Assembly (NCBI RefSeq): GCF_032878875.1
Contig: NZ_CP118157.1
Span: 1,426,001 to 1,490,000, forward strand
Reading direction: 5' to 3'
Origin: Microbacterium sp. AB
GTDB taxonomy: Bacteria; Actinomycetota; Actinomycetes; Actinomycetales; Microbacteriaceae
DNA: 64,000 bases
Shown piece by piece: positions 1 through 7,404 of the stretch. The stretch's first letter is position 1. Each line of letters starts with the position of its first letter. Made by a program: the position numbers and the translations under genes. The notes beneath the pieces are model-generated. The model saw only the letters and a program-made list of their open reading frames with translations, had not been told where the DNA came from and did no database searches.

Positions 1-28
1 GTTCTCGCCGCAGGTACGTTCCGAACAT
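1..28 (-). CDS. ABC transporter permease, N-terminal fragment cut by the window edge
   Basis: Only the first nine codons are inside the window. The minus strand reads MFGTYLRRE from an ATG at 28, behind an AGGAG ribosome site about 4 nt upstream. From memory, this opening resembles actinobacterial FtsX/MacB-like ABC exporter permeases, which often begin with a cytoplasmic stretch of this kind before the first membrane helix. It is transcribed away from the response regulator gene that follows, which fits an exporter controlled by its neighbouring two-component system. The fragment is too short for a firm family call, but the start signal is good. Confidence 0.45.
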
Positions 29-157
29 GGGTCTCCTCTTTCGCCGCTTCGGGCGAGCGGCCGATCACGACCGTACGGATCGCGCAGATGGACGGGATAT
101 GCGTGACTTATGAGCGGGTTGTGAACGCGGGGCGGGATGTCGCCACGACTCACAGCC

Positions 158-190
158 GACCCATAACCGACGCCATAGCAGACGCATAGG
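158..190. promoter_or_regulatory. Tandem CATA repeats upstream of the response regulator gene
   Basis: Three copies of a CGAC-n-CATA(A/G) element begin their CATA cores at 162, 174 and 185, a spacing of 12 then 11 bases. OmpR-family regulators typically bind two or more direct repeats about 11 bases apart, one helical turn. The copies sit between the divergent permease start at 28 and the response regulator start at 203, so they could control both. Binding is inferred; only the repeats are seen. Confidence 0.35.
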
Positions 191-202
191 AACCGGGGCA
201 GA

Positions 203-952
203 ATGGGAGCCATGACAACGACCGCCCGCACCCCCTCGCCCGCTCTCACGCGTCCCGACGGCACGCCCGTGCGCGTGCTCGTCGTCGACGACGAGCAGAT
301 GCTCACCGACCTGCTGTCGATGGCGCTGCGCATGGAGGGATGGGAGGTGCGCGCGGCGGGAAGCGGCTTCGAGGCGCTGCAGGCGGTGCGCGACTTCGCT
401 CCCGACGCGCTCGTGCTCGACGTCATGATGCCCGACCTCGACGGCCTGGGGGTGCTGCAGCGTCTCCGTCAGAACGAGAACGACGTGCCCGTGCTCTTCC
501 TCACCGCGAAGGACTCCGTGAACGACCGCGTCGCGGGGCTCACCGCCGGCGGCGACGACTACGTGACGAAGCCGTTCAGCCTGGAGGAGGTCGTCGCGCG
601 GCTGCGTGCGCTCATGCGCCGGTCGGGCACCGCCCTGGCCGCCGACGCCGAGCCCATCCTGCGCGTGTCCGACCTGACGCTCAACGAGGACAGCCACGAG
701 GTCGAGCGCGCGGGCGAGTCGATCGAGCTCACCGCCACCGAGTTCGAGCTGCTCCGCTACCTCATGCGAAACCAGCGCCGTGTGCTCTCCAAGGCGCAGA
801 TCCTCGACCGCGTGTGGCACTACGACTTCGGCGGCAAGTCGAGCGTCGTGGAGCTCTACATCTCGTACCTCCGCAAGAAGATCGACGCGGGCCGCGATCC
901 GCTCATCCACACCGTCCGCGGCGCCGGGTACATGATCAAGGCGCCTCAGTGA
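203..952 (+). CDS. OmpR-family DNA-binding response regulator
   Basis: Cytoplasmic transcription factor of a two-component system, 249 residues. The receiver domain spans about residues 23-140: acidic pair D29-D30, phospho-acceptor D73 in VLDVMMPD, switch threonine T101 and lysine K123 in YVTKPF. The C-terminal winged helix (about 155-245) carries the ELTATEFELLRYL and RVLSKAQILDRVW motifs of the OmpR/PhoB class. The histidine kinase follows with a 4-base overlap, so the two are translationally coupled. An alternative start three codons in, at 212, is possible; neither has a strong ribosome site. The target is unknown; the divergent ABC permease and the repeats at 158-190 are the obvious candidates. 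Confidence 0.95.
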   Translation: MGAMTTTARTPSPALTRPDGTPVRVLVVDDEQMLTDLLSMALRMEGWEVRAAGSGFEALQAVRDFAPDALVLDVMMPDLDGLGVLQRLRQNENDVPVLFLTAKDSVNDRVAGLTAGGDDYVTKPFSLEEVVARLRALMRRSGTALAADAEPILRVSDLTLNEDSHEVERAGESIELTATEFELLRYLMRNQRRVLSKAQILDRVWHYDFGGKSSVVELYISYLRKKIDAGRDPLIHTVRGAGYMIKAPQ

Positions 953-2448
953 CCGACGACCCCGTCGTCGGGACGCCCGCCCGCCCGCCCAAGCGGAAGC
1001 GCCTGTCGTTCGAGGCGCGCCTCATGATCACGATCGTGTCGATCGTGTCGGTCATCCTGGTGATCATCACGACCCTCACGAGCGTGATCATGAGCAGCGT
1101 GCTGGACGCGCAGCTCAGCGAGAACGTGCGGTCGGCGGCGCAGACGCTCGACCAGCAGGTCACGACGGGGATCGTCACGGGGCGTACGGCCGCGGAGTCG
1201 CTCACCGGGCCGCCCGTGGAACGGGGCCTTCTGCTGGTCGCGGAGTCGGGAGGCGGGTACACGGGAGCCGTCGTCGGCTCCGACAGCGTGATCGAGCTCG
1301 ACGCCGAGCAGCTGGACGACGTGCTCGGCTCGGCGGGGAGGGACTCCCACACGGAGACGGTCGTGATCTCCGACCTCGGCGCCTACCGCATCGCCTCCGC
1401 CACGATCCGCGAGACCGGGCAGACGATCATCGTCGGCCTCCCGACCGCCGAGGTCCAGGCGACGATCGGCCGCCTGTGGACCACGATCCTGTTCGCCACG
1501 GTCGGCGGGATGATCCTCCTCGCGCTCGCGACGACGCTCGTGATCCGCGCGGGGCTCCGGCCCCTCCGCGCGGTCGCCGAGACGGCGACGCGCGTGGCCG
1601 AGCAGCCGCTCGACCAGGGCGCCGTGTCGATCGACGAGCGCGTGCCGGCCGAGCAGGCGGACCCGCGCAACGAGATCGGCCAGGTGGGGGCCGCGCTCAA
1701 CACGCTCCTCGATCACGTCGAGTCCTCGCTGCACGCGCGCCAGCGCAACGAGGAGCTCATGCGCCGGTTCGTCGCCGACGCGAGCCACGAGCTGCGCACG
1801 CCGCTCGCCTCCATTCGCGGCTACTCCGAGCTGTCGCTGCGCGACCCCTCGCTGAGCGAGAACGCGGAGCAGTCCCTCGAGCGCATCCAGGCCCAGTCCA
1901 TCCGCATGACCTCACTCGTCGAGGACCTGCTGCTGCTCGCCCGGCTCGACGAGGGGCAGGAGATCGTCCTCAGCGCCGTCGACCTGACCCAGCTCGCCGT
2001 CGAGGCGATCGCCGATCAGCAGGCCGCCGGGCTCGGGCATGAGTGGACCGTGGACGTCCCGGCGGAGCCCGTCGTCATCGCCGGCGACAGGGGCCGCCTC
2101 ACGCAGGTCGTCGTCAACCTGCTCGCCAACGCGCGCACCCACACGCCGGCGGGGACGCACGTCGCCCTCGCGCTCCGGCTCGAGGGCGGGGGAAGCGCGA
2201 CGCGGGCGGTGCTCACGGTGCACGACGACGGCCCGGGGATCGACGAGGACCTGCAGCGCGAGCTCTTCACGCGCTTCACCCGCGGCGACAAGTCCCGTGC
2301 CCGCCGGACGGGAGGGACGGGTCTGGGCCTCTCGATCGTGAAGGCGATCGTGGACGGGCACCACGGTGACATCTCCGTGCGCAGCGTGCCCGGCGACACG
2401 ACCTTCGAGGTGCGTCTGCCGGCGCGTCCCGCCGAGCCCGCGGCCTGA
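949..2448 (+). CDS. Membrane sensor histidine kinase, partner of the upstream regulator
   Basis: A 499-residue kinase starting at a GTG inside the GTGA overlap with the regulator's stop codon. Two membrane helices (about residues 24-48 and 177-200) flank an extracellular sensor of about 125 residues. A HAMP-like linker follows at 201-255. The phospho-acceptor is H280 in DASHELRTPL. The ATPase domain shows the N box (LLANARTH), the G1 box (DDGPGI) and the GTGLGLSIV box. This is a complete EnvZ-class kinase. The signal is not evident from the sensor sequence. The gene ends just before a perfect hairpin terminator. Confidence 0.95.
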   Translation: MTDDPVVGTPARPPKRKRLSFEARLMITIVSIVSVILVIITTLTSVIMSSVLDAQLSENVRSAAQTLDQQVTTGIVTGRTAAESLTGPPVERGLLLVAESGGGYTGAVVGSDSVIELDAEQLDDVLGSAGRDSHTETVVISDLGAYRIASATIRETGQTIIVGLPTAEVQATIGRLWTTILFATVGGMILLALATTLVIRAGLRPLRAVAETATRVAEQPLDQGAVSIDERVPAEQADPRNEIGQVGAALNTLLDHVESSLHARQRNEELMRRFVADASHELRTPLASIRGYSELSLRDPSLSENAEQSLERIQAQSIRMTSLVEDLLLLARLDEGQEIVLSAVDLTQLAVEAIADQQAAGLGHEWTVDVPAEPVVIAGDRGRLTQVVVNLLANARTHTPAGTHVALALRLEGGGSATRAVLTVHDDGPGIDEDLQRELFTRFTRGDKSRARRTGGTGLGLSIVKAIVDGHHGDISVRSVPGDTTFEVRLPARPAEPAA

Positions 2449-2458
2449 GCGAGCGGGA

Positions 2459-2500
2459 ACGACGAAGGGCCGGATCCCACGGGATCCGGCCCTTCGTCGT
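2459..2500. terminator. Bidirectional hairpin terminator between the kinase and gnd
   Basis: A perfect 20-bp inverted repeat (2459-2478 with 2481-2500) has only two unpaired central bases. It lies between two convergent genes. There is no T tract, which is usual for high-GC Actinobacteria. It can serve both strands. Confidence 0.9.
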
Positions 2501-2506
2501 CGAGGG

Positions 2507-3970
2507 CTAGTGCGTGTCCTCGGCCTCGATCTCGGTGCGGTCGCCGCTCCACTGCGTGTGGAACGTGCCCTCCTTGTCGATGCGCTTGTAGGTGTGCGCG
2601 CCGAAGAAGTCGCGCTGGCCCTGGATGAGCGCGGCGGGCAGCCGCTCGGCGCGGATGCCGTCGTAGTAGGCGAGCGACGACGAGAACGCCGGCGAGGGGA
2701 TGCCCGCCTGCGTCGCGGCGACGACGACGCGGCGCCAGGCGTCCTGGCCGCGGGTGAGCGCGTCGGCGAAGTACGGCGCCGCCGCGAGCACGGGGAGGTC
2801 GGCCTGCTCGGCGTAGGCGTCGGCGATGCGGTTGAGGAACTGCGCGCGGATGATGCAGCCGCCGCGCCAGATCTTCGAGATCGCGCCCAGGTCGATGCTC
2901 CAGCCGTACTCCGCCGCTCCCGCCCGGATCTCGTCGAAGCCCTGCGAGTAGGCGATGATCTTCGAGGCGAACAGCGCCAGGCGCACGTCCTCGATGAACG
3001 CGTCCGCGTCGTCGACGTGGAAGTCCTCCGCCGGGCCCGGGAGCCCGGCGGCGGCGGCGCGCTGCTCGGGGTGCGACGACAGCGAGCGCGCGAAGGTCGC
3101 CTCGGCGATGCCCGACACGGGCACGCCCAGCGACAGGGCGGTCTGCACGGTCCAGGCGCCCGTGCCCTTGGCGCCGGCCTGGTCGAGGATGACGTCGACG
3201 AGCGGCTCTCCCGTCTCGGCGTCGACCTGGCGCAGCACCTCGGCGGTGATCTCGATGAGGTAGGACTCGAGCTCGCCGGTGTTCCACTCCGAGAACACGT
3301 CCGCGATCTCGGCGGGCGTCTTGCCCGTCCCGCGGCGGATGAGGTCGTAGGCCTCGGCGATGAGCTGCATGTCGGCGTACTCGATGCCGTTGTGCACCAT
3401 CTTCACGAAGTGGCCGGCGCCGTCGTGGCCGACGTGCGTGACGCAGGGCTCGCCCTCGGCGACCGCGGCGATGGACCTCAGGATCGGGCCGAGCGTGACC
3501 CACGACTCGTCCGACCCCCCGGGCATGATCGAGGGGCCCGTGAGAGCGCCCTCCTCGCCGCCCGAGATGCCGGCGCCGACGAAGTTGATGCCCGTCTCGC
3601 GGACGGCCTTCTCCCGGCGGATGGTGTCGGGGAAGTACGCGTTGCCGCCGTCGACGATGATGTCGCCGGGCTCGAAGACCTCCACGAGCGCGTCGATGAC
3701 GGCGTCCGTCGGACGGCCCGCCTTGACCATGACGATCGCGGTGCGCGGCTTCGAGAGCGAGGCGGCGAACTCCTCGTACGAGAACGCGGGGATGAAGCCG
3801 GCCTCCGGATGCTCGGAGAGGAGGTGGTCGGTCTTCTCACGACTGCGGTTGTACACGGCCACCGTGTTGCCCTCGCGGCTGGCGAGGTTGCGGGCGAGGT
3901 TCGAGCCCATCACGGCGAGGCCGACGACCCCGATATTGGCGCTGGCGGGGGTCGGTGAGGCGTCGGTCAC
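2507..3970 (-). CDS. gnd: NADP-dependent 6-phosphogluconate dehydrogenase (decarboxylating)
   Basis: Oxidises 6-phosphogluconate to ribulose 5-phosphate and CO2 in the pentose phosphate pathway. The 487-residue product matches the long (about 470-490) form. The N-terminal Rossmann fold has the GVVGLAVMGSNLA nucleotide loop (about 14-26). Further signatures are IIVDGGNAYFPDT, the GISGGEEGA substrate loop and the catalytic HFVKMVHNGIEY block. The GTG at 3970 is chosen because an AAGGAG site lies 6 bases before it; the ATG two codons upstream would abut that site. A TAGCCT -10 box lies about 40 bases upstream on the minus strand. Confidence 0.97.
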   Translation of the reverse strand: MTDASPTPASANIGVVGLAVMGSNLARNLASREGNTVAVYNRSREKTDHLLSEHPEAGFIPAFSYEEFAASLSKPRTAIVMVKAGRPTDAVIDALVEVFEPGDIIVDGGNAYFPDTIRREKAVRETGINFVGAGISGGEEGALTGPSIMPGGSDESWVTLGPILRSIAAVAEGEPCVTHVGHDGAGHFVKMVHNGIEYADMQLIAEAYDLIRRGTGKTPAEIADVFSEWNTGELESYLIEITAEVLRQVDAETGEPLVDVILDQAGAKGTGAWTVQTALSLGVPVSGIAEATFARSLSSHPEQRAAAAGLPGPAEDFHVDDADAFIEDVRLALFASKIIAYSQGFDEIRAGAAEYGWSIDLGAISKIWRGGCIIRAQFLNRIADAYAEQADLPVLAAAPYFADALTRGQDAWRRVVVAATQAGIPSPAFSSSLAYYDGIRAERLPAALIQGQRDFFGAHTYKRIDKEGTFHTQWSGDRTEIEAEDTH

Positions 3971-4039
3971 GCGCATCTCCTTGAACACGAGGAAAATCGG
4001 ACGTGTCCAGGCTAGTCGCCTCGCACCGTCTCCGCGTCG

Positions 4040-4074
4040 AGCCCCGGCCCGCCGGACAGCGGCGGGCCGGGGCT
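4040..4074 (-). terminator. Hairpin terminator after the small membrane protein gene
   Basis: A perfect 15-bp stem (4040-4054 with 4060-4074) closes on a 5-base loop. Its outer end includes the first base of the stop codon of the small gene at 4074-4199. It separates that gene from gnd on the same strand. Confidence 0.75.
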
Positions 4075-4199
4075 CACTTCTTGTAGGAGCTCTGGCGTCC
4101 GAGCGTGAACAGGGCGCCGGCGACGAGCACCGCGGTGACGGCGGACACCCCGCCGATGACCCAGAGGAGGATGTGCGAGACGAATGCGCCGTCGAGCAT
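4074..4199 (-). CDS. 41-residue single-span membrane protein, function unknown
   Basis: The product has 41 residues, with one hydrophobic helix of about 20 residues (roughly 10-31) and a basic C-terminal tail ending SSYKK. This suggests an inner-membrane peptide with a cytoplasmic tail. The ATG at 4199 has an AAGGAG site 8 bases upstream, and a strong hairpin terminator touches the stop codon. Both signs favour a real gene. A longer frame upstream lacks a ribosome site and has low-complexity composition, so the short start is used. No family is recognised. Confidence 0.6.
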   Translation of the reverse strand: MLDGAFVSHILLWVIGGVSAVTAVLVAGALFTLGRQSSYKK

Positions 4200-4311
4200 G
4201 ACGGGGACTCCTTCGTTTGACGGTCCGCGTCGCGGCGCGAGGGCGCCGGACCGGGGAGACGTGGCGGATCTGCCTCCCATCGTAATCGGCGTCGCTCCGA
4301 GCGACCGGCGA

Positions 4312-4317
4312 TAGCCT
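4312..4317 (+). promoter_or_regulatory. -10 box of a leaderless transcript (hydrolase gene)
   Basis: TAGCCT followed by exactly 6 bases and then the ATG at 4324. No ribosome site is present. The expected transcription start is at or next to the start codon. No clear -35 box is seen. Confidence 0.5.
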
Positions 4318-4323
4318 CGGGGG

Positions 4324-5301
4324 ATGGATCAGTGGGTGCCGGACGTGCTCGGCGACGGGTTCTCACGCCGCACGCTCCCGCTCGTCCCCGACGTGGAGGG
4401 CGAGGTCGTCGCCACGCTCGTGCGGCATCTCCCGCCTGCTCGCCGCCCCTGGACGCCGCGCCCGCCGTTCGAGGACGTCGACGTGCTGTACGTCCACGGG
4501 TGGTCGGACTACTTCTTCCAGAGGCGGCTCGCGCGTTTCTGGTCCGAGAGGGGAGCCCGCTTCTTCGCGCTCGACCTCCGCAAGTACGGCCGGAGCCTGC
4601 TGCCGGGGCAGACGCCCGGCTTCGTCGCCGATCTCGCGACCTACGACGAGGACATCGCCGCCGCCCTCGCGGCGATGGATCCGCCGCCGGGCCGGAGGCT
4701 CGTGCTGCTGGGGCACTCGACCGGCGGCCTCACGCTGAGCCTGTGGGCGTCGCGCCATCCCGAGGTCGCGGCGGCCGTCGTCCTCAACAGCCCGTGGCTC
4801 GAGTTCCAGCTGAGCGCCATACGTCCCGCGATCGCCCCCGTCGTCGGCATCCAGGCGCGCTGGCGGCCGATGGACGCGGTTCCCCGCGTCGACCTGGGCT
4901 ACTACGCGCGCGCCCAGGCGGAGACGGCGGACCCCGACGATCCGATGGAGGTCGACCCGGCATGGCGTCCGACGTCCGCCAGGACCGTCCATGCGGCATG
5001 GCTCAACGCCGTCCTCGACGGCCACGCGCAGGTCGCCGCCGGGCTCGCGATCCCGGTCCCGGTGTGCGTCCTGCTCTCGGCGCGCAGCGCGACGCCGAAC
5101 CGCTGGTCGGACGACCTCACACGCGCGGACTCCGTGCTCGTCGTCGACGACGTCGCGCGGGCGGCGCTCCGGCTCGGCCCGTCGGTGACGGTCGAGCGCA
5201 TCGACGGCGCCCTGCACGACGTGTTCCTCTCGCGGCGCGCGGCGCGGGACGAGGCCTACGCCCGGATGGACCGCTGGACGCGGGGCTTCCTCGCCCGCTG
5301 A
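4324..5301 (+). CDS. Alpha/beta-hydrolase family protein
   Basis: A 325-residue cytoplasmic hydrolase with no signal peptide. The fold's landmarks are the VLYVHGWSDYF strand and oxyanion loop (about 54-64), the nucleophile elbow GHSTGG with S132, and a late histidine in LHDVFLS as the likely catalytic base. The layout resembles the serine aminopeptidase S33 / lysophospholipase-like group found in Actinobacteria. The substrate cannot be told from sequence. It stands alone, divergent from the small membrane gene, and appears to be transcribed from a leaderless promoter at 4312. Confidence 0.85.
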   Translation: MDQWVPDVLGDGFSRRTLPLVPDVEGEVVATLVRHLPPARRPWTPRPPFEDVDVLYVHGWSDYFFQRRLARFWSERGARFFALDLRKYGRSLLPGQTPGFVADLATYDEDIAAALAAMDPPPGRRLVLLGHSTGGLTLSLWASRHPEVAAAVVLNSPWLEFQLSAIRPAIAPVVGIQARWRPMDAVPRVDLGYYARAQAETADPDDPMEVDPAWRPTSARTVHAAWLNAVLDGHAQVAAGLAIPVPVCVLLSARSATPNRWSDDLTRADSVLVVDDVARAALRLGPSVTVERIDGALHDVFLSRRAARDEAYARMDRWTRGFLAR

Positions 5302-5344
5302 CGTCCTCCGCCGCGCCGCGGTTCTGCGGGCGTCCGTCGTCGGG

Positions 5345-5518
5345 TACGATGGAGTCATCCTCGGCGAGGGATGTCCGTGCGTGCGCGCTGTCAGGACGTC
5401 CGTGATCGACGCGGCGAAGCGGGCCCCGCGCTCTCCTCACGCGATGCGTTCGAGTCGAGAATCCGAAACGACCTTCATGCGGCTCCGCTCAGCCGCGTGT
5501 CCCACGAGGAGCAACACC
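5345..5518 (+). promoter_or_regulatory. rplY promoter and structured leader
   Basis: A TACGAT -10 box lies at 5345-5350, giving a leader of roughly 160 bases. A 6-bp hairpin (5479-5484 with 5491-5496, 6-base loop) sits 9 bases before the GAGGAG ribosome site at 5506-5511. Many ribosomal protein genes are autoregulated through leader hairpins; whether this one is cannot be judged from sequence alone. Confidence 0.4.
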
Positions 5519-6118
5519 ATGGCTGACCAGAACAAGCTCGCGGCAGAGATCCGCACCGAGTTCGGCAAGGGCTTCGCCCGCCGTCTCCGCGCCGCAGGCA
5601 AGATCCCCGCCGTCATCTACGGCCACGGGACCGACCCCGTGCACGTCGCGCTGCCGGGTCACGAGACGAGCCTCATCATCCGGCAGGCGAACGCGCTCCT
5701 CGCGCTCGACATCGAGGGCACCTCCGAGCTGGCGCTCGTCAAGGATGTCCAGCGCGACCCGGTGCGCCAGATCATCGAGCACGTGGACCTCCTCGTCGTG
5801 AAGCAGGGCGAGAAGATCACGGTCGACGTGCCGATCGTCGTGCTGGGCGAGTCCGCGCCCGGCACGATCGTCAACCTCGACACGACGACCCTGTCGCTCG
5901 AGGTCGAGGCCACGCACATCCCGGAGCACATCGAGGTCTCCGTCGAGGGACTCGAGGAGGGCGCTCACATCATCGCCTCCGACGCCACGCTCCCCGCGGG
6001 CGCCTCGCTCGCGGGCGACCCCGAGGTCCTCATCGTCGCGATCTCGGTTCCCGCCGCCGAGGAGACCGACGACGAGGCCGCCGAGGCCGCGCAGGGCGAA
6101 GAGTCCGCCGCCGAGTAG
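5519..6118 (+). CDS. rplY: 50S ribosomal protein bL25, Ctc long form
   Basis: Binds 5S rRNA in the central protuberance of the large ribosomal subunit. At 199 residues it is the two-domain (Ctc/TL5) form. The N-terminal L25 domain (about 1-92) includes EFGKGFARRLRAAGKIPAVIYGHG, and the C-terminal TL5 beta domain follows. An acidic alanine/glutamate-rich tail ends the protein. The ATG at 5519 has GAGGAG 7 bases upstream. It is followed by a 16-bp terminator and then pth, the usual neighbour of this gene. Confidence 0.97.
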   Translation: MADQNKLAAEIRTEFGKGFARRLRAAGKIPAVIYGHGTDPVHVALPGHETSLIIRQANALLALDIEGTSELALVKDVQRDPVRQIIEHVDLLVVKQGEKITVDVPIVVLGESAPGTIVNLDTTTLSLEVEATHIPEHIEVSVEGLEEGAHIIASDATLPAGASLAGDPEVLIVAISVPAAEETDDEAAEAAQGEESAAE

Positions 6119-6130
6119 GACCGGTTCTTC

Positions 6131-6167
6131 ACGCGAGGGGGTGCGACGGGATCGCACCCCCTCGCGT
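6131..6167 (+). terminator. Hairpin terminator between rplY and pth
   Basis: Perfect 16-bp stem (6131-6146 with 6152-6167) and a 5-base loop, beginning 12 bases after the rplY stop. It lies 8 bases ahead of the pth ribosome site, so pth may be expressed by read-through or from a promoter not recognised here. Confidence 0.85.
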
Positions 6168-6187
6168 CGTCTCCAGGAGGGCATAAG

Positions 6188-6772
6188 ATGGCCGACACGT
6201 GGCTGATCGTCGGGCTGGGCAACCCCGGCCCGCGCTATGCGCAGACCAGGCACAACGTCGGGCAGCTGGTGGCCGACGAGCTCGCCGGCCGCCGGAGCGC
6301 CGCGTTCCGGCAGCACAAGGCCAACGCGCGCGTCGCGGAGACGTGGCTCCGGCCGGGGGCCGCGAAGCTCGTCGTGGCGAAGCCCAACACCTTCATGAAC
6401 GTCTCGGGCGGACCTGCGGCGGGGCTCGCGAGATTCTACGGGATCGACGCGGACCGGATCGTCGTCGTGCACGACGAGCTGGACATCCCCTTCGACACCG
6501 TCAAGCTCAAGTCCGGCGGCGGTCACGGAGGGCACAACGGCGTCCGCGACGTCGCGAAGGCGCTCGGAACCCCGGACTTCGTCCGGGTGCGCGTCGGGAT
6601 CGGCCGTCCTCCCGGGCGCCAGGACCCCGCCGACTGGGTGCTCGACCCGTTCGGCTCCGCCGAGCGCACGGCGCTCCCGATCCTCGTCGCCGATGCGGCG
6701 GACGCCGTCGAGCAGATCGTCGACGAGGGTCTCGTCGCGGCGCAGCAGAGGTTCCACGCGCCGCGCCCGTGA
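6188..6772 (+). CDS. pth: Peptidyl-tRNA hydrolase
   Basis: Releases tRNA from peptidyl-tRNA that has dropped off the ribosome. The 194-residue length fits bacterial Pth1. Visible motifs are [17 protein letters not shown] (catalytic His in TRHN, tRNA-binding Asn), [11 protein letters not shown] and [10 protein letters not shown] with its conserved Asp. The glycine-rich [10 protein letters not shown] loop follows. AGGAGG lies 7 bases before the ATG. Pairing with rplY is common in bacteria. Confidence 0.97.
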   Translation: MADTWLIVGLGNPGPRYAQTRHNVGQLVADELAGRRSAAFRQHKANARVAETWLRPGAAKLVVAKPNTFMNVSGGPAAGLARFYGIDADRIVVVHDELDIPFDTVKLKSGGGHGGHNGVRDVAKALGTPDFVRVRVGIGRPPGRQDPADWVLDPFGSAERTALPILVADAADAVEQIVDEGLVAAQQRFHAPRP

Positions 6773-6798
6773 CGGGCACGGCCCCGCAGGCCCCGCCG

Positions 6799-7314
6799 TC
6801 AGGCGCCGCCGAGGCCGATGCCCACGCCGAGCAGGAATCCGAGGAGGAACCCGGCCGCGACGATGACGGGCGCGGCCGCCGCGACGACGACGGCGGCGAT
6901 CCCCGCTCCGCGGCCGCGGCGTCTCGCGATCGCGACGATGCCCTGCACGAGCGCCCAGACCCCGAACGCGGACGCGACCCACGCGGTGATCTCCCCCGTG
7001 AGCACCGCGTCCCGGACGGGCGACAGCTGGGAGAGGTCGAACTCCGGTGAGCCGGTGAGCTGCGCGTGCGCCAGCTGCGCGCCGATCGGCAGGCCCACGA
7101 CGGTGAGCACGGACGCGCCGCCGACGAGGGCGGCCAGCGCGAGGACGAGGGCGACGCGCCCGAGCGCCTGCGAGGATCGCGGGGGCCGAGGGGCGCGCGG
7201 GTCGATCGTCGCGGCGAAGCGCGGATCCTGCGGCTGCGGGTACGGCGCGGCCGGAGGGGCGGGATAGGCGCCGGGAGCGGGCGGGTACGACGGCGGGTTC
7301 TGGTCGGCGCTCAT
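6799..7314 (-). CDS. Proline-rich membrane protein, function unknown
   Basis: 171 residues. The first 50 form a disordered Pro/Tyr/Ala-rich cytoplasmic tail, like those of actinobacterial DUF4190-type proteins. Three hydrophobic segments follow (about 53-75, 107-128 and 135-168), the last very alanine- and glycine-rich. No catalytic motif is seen. The start is supported by a TAGGAT box (7321-7326 on the minus strand) exactly 6 bases before the ATG, again a leaderless arrangement. It is convergent with pth, with a 26-base gap. Confidence 0.75.
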   Translation of the reverse strand: MSADQNPPSYPPAPGAYPAPPAAPYPQPQDPRFAATIDPRAPRPPRSSQALGRVALVLALAALVGGASVLTVVGLPIGAQLAHAQLTGSPEFDLSQLSPVRDAVLTGEITAWVASAFGVWALVQGIVAIARRRGRGAGIAAVVVAAAAPVIVAAGFLLGFLLGVGIGLGGA

Positions 7315-7392
7315 GGCTCCATCCTAGGAAGTCCGGACGGCGCGTCGCGGCCGGCCGGACGCCGTCCGTGAATGCGCCCAGCCGGTCGCGCA

Positions 7393-7398
7393 TAGACT
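7393..7398 (+). promoter_or_regulatory. -10 box of the leaderless mfd transcript
   Basis: TAGACT followed by 6 bases and the GTG start of mfd at 7405. No Shine-Dalgarno site is present. It overlaps the short region shared with the divergent gene at 6799-7314, whose own -10 box is at 7321-7326. Confidence 0.5.
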
Positions 7399-7404
7399 CT
7401 TCCG

